From assembly GCF_003335085.1 (NCBI RefSeq), contig NZ_QPEJ01000015.1, forward strand, positions 62,001 to 126,000: 64,000 nucleotides of DNA. The letters are read 5' to 3'. A model generated the notes under the pieces. The model ran no database searches and had not been told where the DNA came from. It saw only the letters and a list, made by a program, of their open reading frames with translations. A program made the translations under genes and the position numbers. Positions 26,147 to 34,222 of the stretch are shown here, in pieces (position 1 is the first letter of the stretch; every line of letters starts with the position of its first letter). Origin of the DNA: Polaribacter sp. WD7. GTDB taxonomy: Bacteria > Bacteroidota > Bacteroidia > Flavobacteriales > Flavobacteriaceae.

Positions 26147-27169
26147 TTAAATCCCCTGTAAACGTTTAATAAATTTTGAAAAATCTTCTTTATTGGGTGG
26201 AGAACCATCAAAAGGTAAAATATCCCATTTTCCATTTTCAAAAAAGATTGTAAAATTAAAAACGGAGGTAGATGAATCTTCAGGGTTTAACATTGGGTAG
26301 CGTAAATCTACATATTTATAAGTACCTACTTTTTCCTTTTTAGAAAGGTTAAAGTAGTCATTACTAAACCAAGCTAAAGTTTTTAGATTAGTATCAGACA
26401 TATCAATCAAATCGTGATTTTTATCAACAGTAATAATATTATCAGAAGTAGCACTTTTATCAAATAATGAATAAAAAGCTAAATGATATTGCGTTTCAGT
26501 TTCTGCAACTGCATACCATAAAATATTGTTTAAAATAGTTGGTTGTGAAGAAAAACGTTGATAGGTTATATTTGCTTTTTTAAATGATTTTTTAAAAACA
26601 CTATTAATATAAAATTTATTGATAATGGTAAAAATCATATATGCAGAACTTAGGTAAATTCCTGCTTTTAGCCACCAAGTTCTTCTAATTGTTGTTCGTT
26701 TAAAAAACATCATAACAATTAAACTCAATAAAAAAGGAACAGTATAAAGAGGGTCTGCAACAGAAATATTATTAAAAGCTACCCTGTAGTTAGAAAAAGG
26801 AGCAAAGAGCTGTGTGCCATAAGGCGTAAAACAATCTAAAATTGGATGTGTAAAAATAGATAAAAAGAAAAGCCAAATCCAGTTTTTTAACGTAGTAGAA
26901 CCTTTTCTTTTCCCCCAATTATAAAGCGTGTAAGTAATCCATCCAAAGAGAAAAGAACCCAAAATAGCAAAAAGAATAGAGTGCATAACCCCTCTATGAA
27001 AGGCCATGGCTTCTATTTCGTTACTATACAACCATCGTCCAATAAAAACATCTAAATCTGGTATGGTGCCGCCAATTGCTCCAAACAATAAAGCTTTGTT
27101 ACCAATTTTTTTACCAAGTGCAATCTCACCACAAGCAGCACCCAAAACAATTTGAGTTAAAGAATCCAT
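26147..27169 (-). CDS. Membrane-bound metal-dependent hydrolase (YdjM/DUF457 family)
   Basis: 340 residues. N-terminal half carries the family motifs GTIPDLDVFIGRW, FHRGVMHSILFA and FTHPILDCFTPYGTQLFAPF, with Asp and His metal ligands between membrane helices; the C-terminal half is soluble and less conserved. Physiological substrate is unknown. Convergent with the transglutaminase pair and divergent from nhaC. A minus-strand TACATTTG (27182-27175) lies just before the ATG. Confidence 0.8.
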   Translation of the reverse strand: MDSLTQIVLGAACGEIALGKKIGNKALLFGAIGGTIPDLDVFIGRWLYSNEIEAMAFHRGVMHSILFAILGSFLFGWITYTLYNWGKRKGSTTLKNWIWLFFLSIFTHPILDCFTPYGTQLFAPFSNYRVAFNNISVADPLYTVPFLLSLIVMMFFKRTTIRRTWWLKAGIYLSSAYMIFTIINKFYINSVFKKSFKKANITYQRFSSQPTILNNILWYAVAETETQYHLAFYSLFDKSATSDNIITVDKNHDLIDMSDTNLKTLAWFSNDYFNLSKKEKVGTYKYVDLRYPMLNPEDSSTSVFNFTIFFENGKWDILPFDGSPPNKEDFSKFIKRLQGI

Positions 27170-27248
27170 TATTGCAAATGTAAGTCAACCAAATCAATTT
27201 GCATAACACGGTCTAAAATCGTAACATTACAATACAAAAATAGAGACA

Positions 27249-28718
27249 ATGTCAGATCAAAAAAACCTTTCTGAAATAGATATAGAAGATCAAAAACTAA
27301 TAGATAACAAAGAGTTAAATTTGTTAGAATCTTTAGTTCCTGTTGTTATTTTAATGGCATTATTAGCGTACAATATCTTTTTTATAGAAGGGCAAGAGTG
27401 GTTTGGAGCGTACACAAACCAATATATTTTGTTAATGGGCGGTGTTGTTGCGGCAGTAGTAGGTTTTTTTAATAAAGTCTCTTTAAAAACAATGTTTGTA
27501 GAAGTTTGGGAGAACTGGAAAAGTGTTTTTGTACCTATTATGATCCTTTTTTTAGTGGGTGCTTTAGCGGGTACTTGGCTAGTAAGCGGTATTATTCCTG
27601 CCATGGTATATTATGGATTACAAGTATTAAGTCCGTCTATATTTTTACCAGCATCTGTAATTATTGCAGCTATAATTTCTGTAGCTACAGGAAGTTCTTG
27701 GACAACCTCTGCTACTGTTGGTATTGCTTTGGTAGGTATTGGGAGTGCACTTGGTATACCTACAGGAATGATAGCAGGAGCAGTAATTTCTGGAGCGTAT
27801 TTTGGTGATAAAATGTCTCCACTTTCAGACACCACAAACTTAGCCCCAGCAATGGCAGGTACAGATTTGTTTACACATATCAAATATATGGCGTATACTA
27901 CTATACCAACTATTATAGTAACACTAATAATTTTTACCATTTTGAGTGCAACAACTCAAACAACAGGTAGTACAGATGTATCTAATTTATTAGTTTCTAT
28001 AGATAATACATTTCATATTACGCCTTGGTTATTTGTAGTTCCTATAATTGTTATTGCTATGATTTTAAAGAAAACGAAACCTTTGCTTGCTTTAGGTGTA
28101 GGTGTATTATTAGCAGGTGTTTTTGCGTTTATATTTCAAGGTGACGTTTTACTAAATTTATCAGATTCAAAAATAGAAACCGTTATTACTTCAATTTTAA
28201 CGGACACTCAAGTGCAAACAGATAATGAAAAGTTAACAGAATTATTTGCTTCAGGAGGAATGAACGGAATGTTATGGACTATTTTTTTAATCATTTGTGC
28301 TATGGTTTTTGGAGGTGTTATGGATGCAATAGGCGCATTAGCTAAAATAACAAAGAGTTTATTAGCAGTAGCTACATCTATCTTTGGGTTGTTTGCCAGT
28401 ACTGTTATAAGCTGCTTAGGATTAAACATAATAGCATCAGATCAATATTTGGCATTGGTAATACCTGGAAAAATGTTCAAAAAAGCTTATGAAGACAAAG
28501 ATTTAGCTCCAGAAAATTTGAGCAGAACTTTAGAAGATTCTGGTACGGTAACATCTGTTTTAATTCCTTGGAATACCTGTGGAGCGTATCAATCTAGCGT
28601 GTTAGGAGTTTCGGTTGCAGATTACTTTATATATGCAATGTTTAACTATTTAAGTCCGTTTACAACGTTATTATTTGTCGCATTAAATATTAAAATTAAG
28701 CAGCTAATCAAACGCTAA
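27249..28718 (+). CDS. nhaC: Na+/H+ antiporter, NhaC family
   Basis: A 489-residue polytopic membrane protein with about 11-12 helices. Family features: ATGSSWTTSATVGIALVGIG, GAYFGDKMSPLSDTTNLAPA, and near the C-terminus LEDSGTVTSVLIPWNTCGAY. It exports Na+ for protons, reasonable for a marine organism; some NhaC relatives carry other cations or amino-acid-type solutes (for example malate/lactate exchange), so the substrate is not certain. The GNAT frame starts immediately after the stop. Confidence 0.85.
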   Translation: MSDQKNLSEIDIEDQKLIDNKELNLLESLVPVVILMALLAYNIFFIEGQEWFGAYTNQYILLMGGVVAAVVGFFNKVSLKTMFVEVWENWKSVFVPIMILFLVGALAGTWLVSGIIPAMVYYGLQVLSPSIFLPASVIIAAIISVATGSSWTTSATVGIALVGIGSALGIPTGMIAGAVISGAYFGDKMSPLSDTTNLAPAMAGTDLFTHIKYMAYTTIPTIIVTLIIFTILSATTQTTGSTDVSNLLVSIDNTFHITPWLFVVPIIVIAMILKKTKPLLALGVGVLLAGVFAFIFQGDVLLNLSDSKIETVITSILTDTQVQTDNEKLTELFASGGMNGMLWTIFLIICAMVFGGVMDAIGALAKITKSLLAVATSIFGLFASTVISCLGLNIIASDQYLALVIPGKMFKKAYEDKDLAPENLSRTLEDSGTVTSVLIPWNTCGAYQSSVLGVSVADYFIYAMFNYLSPFTTLLFVALNIKIKQLIKR

Positions 28719-28722
28719 AACG

Positions 28723-29172
28723 ATTAGTGTTGCAAAAATAAAAGATGCAAATAAACTTACAGAAATTGCTTTAAAATTAAAAGCTTATTGGGGGTATTCT
28801 AATCATTTAATTGAGAGTTGGCAAGAAGATTTAACAATAACTTCAGTAATGATTTCTGAGTCATATATTTTTAAATTTCTAGTTGATGATACAATCGTTA
28901 GTTTTTATTTTTTAAATCCTCTAATAGAAAAATCAATAGAATTAGAAATGTTATTTGTCCTGCCAGCGTTTATCGGAAAAGGAATTGGGAAACAATTGTT
29001 AATACATGCTTTTCAAAAAGCAAGAACACTAAAAGCTAGTACTATGACATTGTTGGCAGACCCAAATGCAGTTCTTTCTTATAATTCGCAAGGGTTTTAT
29101 CCAATTGACAACAAAGAAAGTTCAATCATTGGGTGTTTTTTACCTGTAATGCAAAAAGATTTAGAAGAATAG
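28723..29172 (+). CDS. GNAT N-acetyltransferase without a canonical start codon
   Basis: The first ATG (28849) is internal: the same frame is open upstream to a stop at 28705-28707 and encodes a convincing GNAT N-terminus (ISVAKIKDANKLTEIALKLK, then AYWGYSNHLIESWQEDL), but contains no ATG, GTG or TTG before 28849. Either an ATT (28723) is used or the start codon was lost. The acetyl-CoA loop is FIGKGIGKQLL, and the C-terminus (LADPNAVLSYNSQGFYPI) is complete. From 28849 alone the protein has 107 residues and lacks the first strand and helix. Probably a recently inactivated or poorly translated gene behind nhaC. Substrate unknown. Confidence 0.6.
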   Translation: MSVAKIKDANKLTEIALKLKAYWGYSNHLIESWQEDLTITSVMISESYIFKFLVDDTIVSFYFLNPLIEKSIELEMLFVLPAFIGKGIGKQLLIHAFQKARTLKASTMTLLADPNAVLSYNSQGFYPIDNKESSIIGCFLPVMQKDLEE

Positions 29173-29175
29173 ATA

Positions 29176-29331
29176 TTAAGAGCAAAACCCAAGGTGTTCG
29201 GTGTAATAAAACATCAAACCAATCTTTAAATTGCATTCCATTCAGAGAAAAGCATGTTCATCTAAAATCCATCCTTTTTTGCCCAAAATATAAGGTGGAT
29301 TAAAAGGAGCTAATCTAATGTTAAGCTAGCT
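29176..29331 (-). pseudogene. Possible frameshifted remnant of an unidentified gene
   Basis: On the minus strand two adjacent frames read like protein: NIRLAPFNPPYILGKKGWIL-DEHAF, then after a shift of frame LNGMQFKDWFDVLLHRTPWV-LLLISIL. No start codon, stops in each frame. I do not recognise the family. It sits in the 228 bp gap between the GNAT gene and the putative porin; coincidence cannot be excluded without a search. Confidence 0.3.
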
Positions 29332-29400
29332 ATAAAAAATTTCTAGTTTAGTTTTGTTTAATTACTATCATAAAGAAATACCTTATGTATTACATTGCGA

Positions 29401-31359
29401 CTAGATAAACCAATTCCAAACCAAACCAAAGCGTATTGTAAAATCTCTAAAAGGATAATTTGGGGCAGAAAAATAATCTCTATTGCTACTAAATCTAGAG
29501 GTAACATTGTCTATTTTAAAAAACAAACGTGTTCTTCTTACCTGTGCGTTAAAGAAAACATCAACAGTAGAAAACCCAATTTCTTGAGAGTTTTGAAGCG
29601 TAAACTCAGCAATGAGTGGGTTGTAAGCATTCATTTGGTATTTGGTAAAATACTTAAAGGTAGCACCAATATTTACCAACATTGGTTTTCCTTTAAACCA
29701 ATAATCTTGGTAGTATAATGTGTTTCTTGTAACAATATCAGGTACTCTAAAAACCTCATTTCCGCTACTCACATTTTGATACATTACTGTATTGTCTAAG
29801 GCAATTTTCCAATATTTAATTTCTTTATTTACTTTAGCTTTTAAGTAAATAATTTGATCAGAAAATTGTTGCGGTAAATTATTTTCATCAAAATAAGTAT
29901 AGTTATCTATATTGGTTAAGTTTACTCCAGCATTAAGCCATTTAGATTTTAAATTAAAACCCAAATCTCTTGTGTTTACATTGCTAAAATCATTCTGCCA
30001 ATTGTAATCATCATATCTACTTTGGTGTAAAAGCATATTAAAATTTGGCGATTTAGAACTTAATAATAAACTTCCTTTAATACTAAAAACACTGTCTTTT
30101 TCATATAAGGCCTCACCTTTTAAAAAAGATCCAGATAATCTACTGCTCCCAGGTGTTAAATTACCAGCAGCATTTAGTTTAAAATTTTTAATTCTAGCAT
30201 TCCAGTCTGCACCAAAAGAAATTGCTTTACCTGTTAACCTAGTTTTAGAAATAAGCGTATTGGTGTTTAAAATGGTATCATAACCATAAGAATAATTTGT
30301 AAAATTAACTTTTGCCTTAATTTTACCTAGAACATATTTTGAATTAAACTCTAGATTAAGTTCATTATTATTAAAAACTTCTTCTACTTTATTTTTAGAA
30401 GTTCCTGTAGGGCTTGCCTCACCAAATAATGGAGATACTGTACCTTGTATAAATCTATAATCTTTAATCTCATTGGTTAATGTATGTCCAATTTTTAAAT
30501 TGCTAAAATCTTTGGTATTGGTAGAGTCTTTACTAGAGAGTAACTTATAACTTTGTTCTAGATAAAAACGGCTACTATCAAACTGATTTTCAGTATCGTT
30601 TAAATTTACATCAATTCTTGCTCTATTTTCAAAGTCAGGATCGTTGCTTTGAAAGTTTTCTATAGAACTTTCAGGCAATCCTCCACTTTCCTCATTAAAA
30701 AAATCTTGAGTAGTAAAATGTCCACGTATTTGGTACTGATCATTTTTTGTTCTGTAATGATAAGTACCCCTAAAATTTCCGTTACTTACTAAAGATCTTC
30801 TGTAGGCACCTAAAGATCTAATGCCTTTATAAGATAATGATACATTAAACCTTCTCGAAAAGTTTAAGGTAAAAATAGCATCCAAAACCTGTCCTTGTTG
30901 TAAACCCGTTCTGTACGTAATTTCTGTGGTAGGTGTAGGAACTTCGTAATACTTAATATCTTCAATATTTAAATAACTAAACTGTTTTGCTGTAAAACCA
31001 AGATCAGGAAAAAGATCTAAATTACTAAAATCATAGCCTAGGGTGGTAAACGTTTGTCCTTGGTTATGAAACTCTAACAACTCAAAATTATCTTTTCGTA
31101 ACCAGTTAAATTTATAATCTTTTTGAATAGATAAAGTTGTATCTATGTAGGTGGTATCTCTATTATGAGAAAAAATTTTATAATCTGTATATTTTGTTTT
31201 ACCAGATAAGGTAACTGTTATTTCACCAGAATTAGGTATACTATCATTACCGTTGTTTAGAAGGTCATTAGGATTTACAATACCATTAGCACCTTGAGAA
31301 AAACCAACCTGAAAGGCAACAAAAAGAAATATAAAAAATAAAGATACTTTTGTATTCAT
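29401..31359 (-). CDS. Putative porin (Bacteroidota family)
   Basis: A 652-residue outer-membrane protein. Signal peptide TKVSLFFIFLFVAFQVGFSQ, then a short Asn/Asp-rich stretch and a long series of amphipathic strands; it ends with FTIRFGLVWNWFI, an aromatic barrel terminus. The segments FNWLRKDNFELLEFHNQGQ and LGAYRRSLVSNGNFRG fit the uncharacterised putative-porin family. Located divergently from rnhB, as I recall it in related genomes. Transported solute unknown. Confidence 0.75.
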   Translation of the reverse strand: MNTKVSLFFIFLFVAFQVGFSQGANGIVNPNDLLNNGNDSIPNSGEITVTLSGKTKYTDYKIFSHNRDTTYIDTTLSIQKDYKFNWLRKDNFELLEFHNQGQTFTTLGYDFSNLDLFPDLGFTAKQFSYLNIEDIKYYEVPTPTTEITYRTGLQQGQVLDAIFTLNFSRRFNVSLSYKGIRSLGAYRRSLVSNGNFRGTYHYRTKNDQYQIRGHFTTQDFFNEESGGLPESSIENFQSNDPDFENRARIDVNLNDTENQFDSSRFYLEQSYKLLSSKDSTNTKDFSNLKIGHTLTNEIKDYRFIQGTVSPLFGEASPTGTSKNKVEEVFNNNELNLEFNSKYVLGKIKAKVNFTNYSYGYDTILNTNTLISKTRLTGKAISFGADWNARIKNFKLNAAGNLTPGSSRLSGSFLKGEALYEKDSVFSIKGSLLLSSKSPNFNMLLHQSRYDDYNWQNDFSNVNTRDLGFNLKSKWLNAGVNLTNIDNYTYFDENNLPQQFSDQIIYLKAKVNKEIKYWKIALDNTVMYQNVSSGNEVFRVPDIVTRNTLYYQDYWFKGKPMLVNIGATFKYFTKYQMNAYNPLIAEFTLQNSQEIGFSTVDVFFNAQVRRTRLFFKIDNVTSRFSSNRDYFSAPNYPFRDFTIRFGLVWNWFI

Positions 31360-31377
31360 AGTAGATTTCTACAGAGG

Positions 31378-31385
31378 CAAATGTA
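31378..31385 (-). promoter_or_regulatory. Candidate -7 promoter box for the putative porin
   Basis: Minus-strand TACATTTG, exact TAnnTTTG match, 19 bp before the porin ATG; no clear -33 TTG. Confidence 0.5.
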
Positions 31386-31519
31386 AAATAATAAAACGAA
31401 AATATGAGTGAATAAGTATGCGTAAATCTACGAATTTATACAAGTTTTTCAATTTTTTATCAAATTGTATTCTTAAGCAAAAAAGAAGGTAAACAAAAAA
31501 GTTTTCTTTTCTTTGTACT

Positions 31520-32119
31520 ATGCTCAAATCAAATTATAGTGGTTGCGCTTTAGAAGTAGGTACAGATGAAGCCGGAAGAGGCTGTTTGTCTGGACCAGTA
31601 GTAGCCGCTGCGGTTATATTACCAAAAGATTTTTCGCATCCGTTTTTAAACGATTCTAAACAATTATCAGAAAAAAAGAGAGATGAGTTAAGACCATTTA
31701 TAGAAGAAAATGCCATTGCCTTTGAGGTCTGTTTTGTGTGGCAAGAAGAAGTAGATGCAATTAATGTGTTGCAAGCTTCTATTGCAGGCATGCATCGTTC
31801 TATAGCAAAGTTAAAAACCCAACCAGAATTTATCATTGTAGACGGTAATAAATTTAAAAACTACAAAGAAATTCCGCATAAAACCATCGTAAAAGGAGAT
31901 GCAAAGTATCTAAGTATTGCCGCAGCTTCTATTTTGGCAAAAACGTATAGAGATGAATATATGGCTACAATTCATCAAGAATTTCCGCAATACAATTGGC
32001 AAAAAAACAAAGGATACCCAACCAAGCAACACAGAGCCGCAATTAGAGAGTTTGGAGTCACAAAATACCACAGAAAATCCTTTAAATTATTGCCAGAACA
32101 ATTAAAGTTAAATTTTTAG
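31520..32119 (+). CDS. rnhB: Ribonuclease HII
   Basis: Removes ribonucleotides and RNA from RNA/DNA hybrids. 199 residues with the metal-binding DEAGRG motif (Asp16, Glu17) at the N-terminus, [11 protein letters not shown], and the later Asp in FIIVDGNKF and [16 protein letters not shown] (family Lys and Asp). Normal length. Divergent from the putative porin. Confidence 0.96.
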   Translation: MLKSNYSGCALEVGTDEAGRGCLSGPVVAAAVILPKDFSHPFLNDSKQLSEKKRDELRPFIEENAIAFEVCFVWQEEVDAINVLQASIAGMHRSIAKLKTQPEFIIVDGNKFKNYKEIPHKTIVKGDAKYLSIAAASILAKTYRDEYMATIHQEFPQYNWQKNKGYPTKQHRAAIREFGVTKYHRKSFKLLPEQLKLNF

Positions 32120-32121
32120 AA

Positions 32122-32200
32122 GCTATTTCCTGTTTTCACTACTCGCTGTTTCGTACCTCAACGAGCTCAAACAAACCGTTCAATCAGGGCTAAACCTGTT
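32122..32200. repeat. Decayed dispersed element, CAAACAAACCGTTCAATC type, copy 2
   Basis: Follows rnhB directly. Contains CTCGCTGTTTCGTACCTCAACG and the 19-base string TCAAACAAACCGTTCAATC (32167-32185) shared exactly with the 19.5 kb copy, then GGGCTAAACCTG. The match marks it as a member of the same intergenic repeat family. Confidence 0.6.
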
Positions 32201-32267
32201 TATAAACTTTTAGAAATAACTAGAATTATTTAAAAACTTAAATTATTTTTACGTTCCAAATTTTTAC

Positions 32268-33323
32268 ATGATGATTAAAAAAACCAGAGCAGAAATTACC
32301 AAGTGTATTTTACACAAAGTCGCTAACAAATTCAATAGCGGTCAAAACGTATTTTCTGAAGATTTAATTCGTTTTGATCAAGAAAGCTACGACTTAATGA
32401 AAGGGTTTTTACTAAAACCATTTGGCAACTTAACGCAAAGTTATCGCTTTACACATCATGCAGATGTACGTTTAAATGAGCTTAACAATTATGCCTCAGA
32501 AATTTTTTCAGATGAAAGTACCTTTGTAGAATATTCTAAAAACATGGTAAATCATTTATACGAGCAATCTAACTCTGCCCAAATTAAAACAGGTGATGTT
32601 ATTGTTGTTTTTATAGAAGGACTAGAGTATAAAGATGTGTTAACAGAAGCTGTAGGAGTATTTAAAATTGAAAATAAAGTAGATTTTTTTCAAACCTATT
32701 TAGATGATAATGAAAGTTGGGATGTTGTGGTTCAAAAAGGAATTTCTACAAAAAGAATAGACAAAGGATGTTTAATTTTAAACACCTCAGACCCAGAAGG
32801 AACTGTAGTTTTTTCTGTAGACAACAACAACTACGATGCACAATATTGGATTAAAAATTTCTTAAGCGTAAAGCTTGCAGACGATTACAACTCGCATACT
32901 CATAACTATTTAGAGCTGTGTAAAGAGTTTTCTGAAGAAGTAATTAAACCAGAATTAGGAATGCATGAACAAGGTAATTTTTTAGCAAATACAGTAGATT
33001 ACTTTAAAGAGCACGAAGCTGTAGATTACCATAATTTTAAAGATGAAGTTTTTGAAGAAGACAAACACAAAGAATTATTTGACGATTATAAAAAACACTT
33101 TGAAACCCTAAACGATGTTTTAATCAGAAATAACTTTGATGTATCTGGTGTGGTTTTAAAAAAAGAAAAAAGTAAGCTAAAAACAGAAATAAAGTTAGAT
33201 ACTAACATCAATATAAAGTTAGATGTAGATGCCCCAGAAGCAGCTTCAGAATACTTAGAAAGAGGGTATGATGAAGAAAAGAAAATGAAATATTACAAAG
33301 TCTATTTTAATGAAGAAAAGTAG
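32268..33323 (+). CDS. Nucleoid-associated protein (NdpA/YejK-like)
   Basis: A 351-residue cytosolic protein of the nucleoid-associated family. Fits include the N-terminal ITKCILHKVANKF, the central VVVFIEGLEYKDVLTEAVGVFKIE (split here only in reading) and KCAxx-free C-terminal region; SDPEGTVVFSVDNNNYDAQYWIKNFL is typical of the Bacteroidota branch. DNA-binding function is inferred from the family. No clear operon partner; repeats flank it on both sides. Confidence 0.75.
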   Translation: MMIKKTRAEITKCILHKVANKFNSGQNVFSEDLIRFDQESYDLMKGFLLKPFGNLTQSYRFTHHADVRLNELNNYASEIFSDESTFVEYSKNMVNHLYEQSNSAQIKTGDVIVVFIEGLEYKDVLTEAVGVFKIENKVDFFQTYLDDNESWDVVVQKGISTKRIDKGCLILNTSDPEGTVVFSVDNNNYDAQYWIKNFLSVKLADDYNSHTHNYLELCKEFSEEVIKPELGMHEQGNFLANTVDYFKEHEAVDYHNFKDEVFEEDKHKELFDDYKKHFETLNDVLIRNNFDVSGVVLKKEKSKLKTEIKLDTNINIKLDVDAPEAASEYLERGYDEEKKMKYYKVYFNEEK

Positions 33324-33325
33324 TT

Positions 33326-33431
33326 TTGTTGGTTGTTGGTTGTTGGTTGTTAGTTGTTAGTTGTTATAGTTGTTAGTTGTTGAGGTTTTATTATTTACCA
33401 TAAACCATAAACCATAAACCATAAACCATAA
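33326..33431. repeat. Two heptamer tandem arrays (TTGTTGG/TTGTTAG and ACCATAA)
   Basis: In the gap between the convergent nucleoid-associated and lipB genes. First array: about eight TTGTTGG/TTGTTAG units from 33326 to 33384. Second array: five perfect ACCATAA units at 33397-33431. Both have period 7. There are no unique spacers, so this is not a CRISPR array; it looks like slippage-prone simple sequence. Confidence 0.9.
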
Positions 33432-33442
33432 ACTACCAACCA

Positions 33443-34150
33443 TTAATCTCTAATCAAAAACTCATCAACCTCAAATAACGTTTTAAAATGCTTTAAGATT
33501 TTGGCTTTTACCTCCTCCAAATCAACTTTAGTATTCAATTCAGCTTCCATAGAAGTCACCGCTTTTCCTTTTATACCACAAGGAATAATATGATCAAAAT
33601 ACCCTAAATCTACATTAGCATTTAAAGCAAAACCATGCATGGTAACCCAACGTGAAGATCGAATGCCCATAGCACAAATTTTACGAGCAAAAGGAGTACC
33701 AACATCTAGCCAAACACCAGTTTCACCTTCGCTTCGTGTACCTTTAATTCCGTATTCTGCAATGGTAAGAATAATAGTTTCTTCTAGCAAACGTAGGTAT
33801 TTGTGAATGTCAGTAAAAAAATTTTCTAAATCTAAAATTGGGTAACCAACAATTTGTCCAGGGCCATGATAGGTAATATCTCCACCACGATTTATTTTAT
33901 AAAAATTAGCTCCTTTATCTTCAAGCTGTTGTTCAGTCAGTAATAAATTACTCAAATCACCACTTTTTCCGAGGGTGTAAACATGTGGGTGCTCTACAAA
34001 GAGAAAATGATTTTTGGTAGCTTCTGTAGCGTCATTTCTTCTATTGCTAATTTTTACATCTACAATTTCTTGAAGAAGAGAGGTTTGAAAATCCCAAGTT
34101 TCTTTATAATCTCTAAAAGATAAATCTTGAAGTAGTATGTTTCTATTCAT
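33443..34150 (-). CDS. lipB: Lipoyl(octanoyl) transferase
   Basis: Transfers octanoyl from ACP to lipoyl domains, the first step of lipoate synthesis. 235 residues with the RGGDITYHGPGQIVGYPI core, FLFVEHPHVYTLGKSG near the N-terminus and the catalytic Cys-Lys motif in IIPCGIKGKAVTSME. Divergent from the metalloprotease gene; its own -7 box is TATCTTTG on the minus strand. Confidence 0.96.
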   Translation of the reverse strand: MNRNILLQDLSFRDYKETWDFQTSLLQEIVDVKISNRRNDATEATKNHFLFVEHPHVYTLGKSGDLSNLLLTEQQLEDKGANFYKINRGGDITYHGPGQIVGYPILDLENFFTDIHKYLRLLEETIILTIAEYGIKGTRSEGETGVWLDVGTPFARKICAMGIRSSRWVTMHGFALNANVDLGYFDHIIPCGIKGKAVTSMEAELNTKVDLEEVKAKILKHFKTLFEVDEFLIRD

Positions 34151-34161
34151 ATTTGCGACTA

Positions 34162-34187
34162 CAAAGATAAATAATTCCTTATATTTG
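34162..34187. promoter_or_regulatory. Divergent promoter boxes, lipB and metalloprotease
   Basis: Minus-strand TATCTTTG (34169-34162) lies 11 bp before lipB; plus-strand TATATTTG (34180-34187) lies 35 bp before the metalloprotease. Both match TAnnTTTG and are only 10 bp apart. Confidence 0.55.
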
Positions 34188-34222
34188 GTAGGTTTTTAGT
34201 CTTTTGAATAATCGTAAAACGT

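Noticed and set aside
27506..27808. 100-codon ORF inside nhaC in another frame.
   Set aside because: Shadow of the nhaC coding sequence; Cys/Tyr/Ser-rich composition typical of out-of-frame translation.
29395..29718. Plus-strand 107-codon ORF over the putative porin.
   Set aside because: Antisense to a convincing outer-membrane barrel gene and without recognisable features.
33326..33431. CRISPR-like array.
   Set aside because: Units are contiguous heptamers with no spacers and no cas genes nearby.
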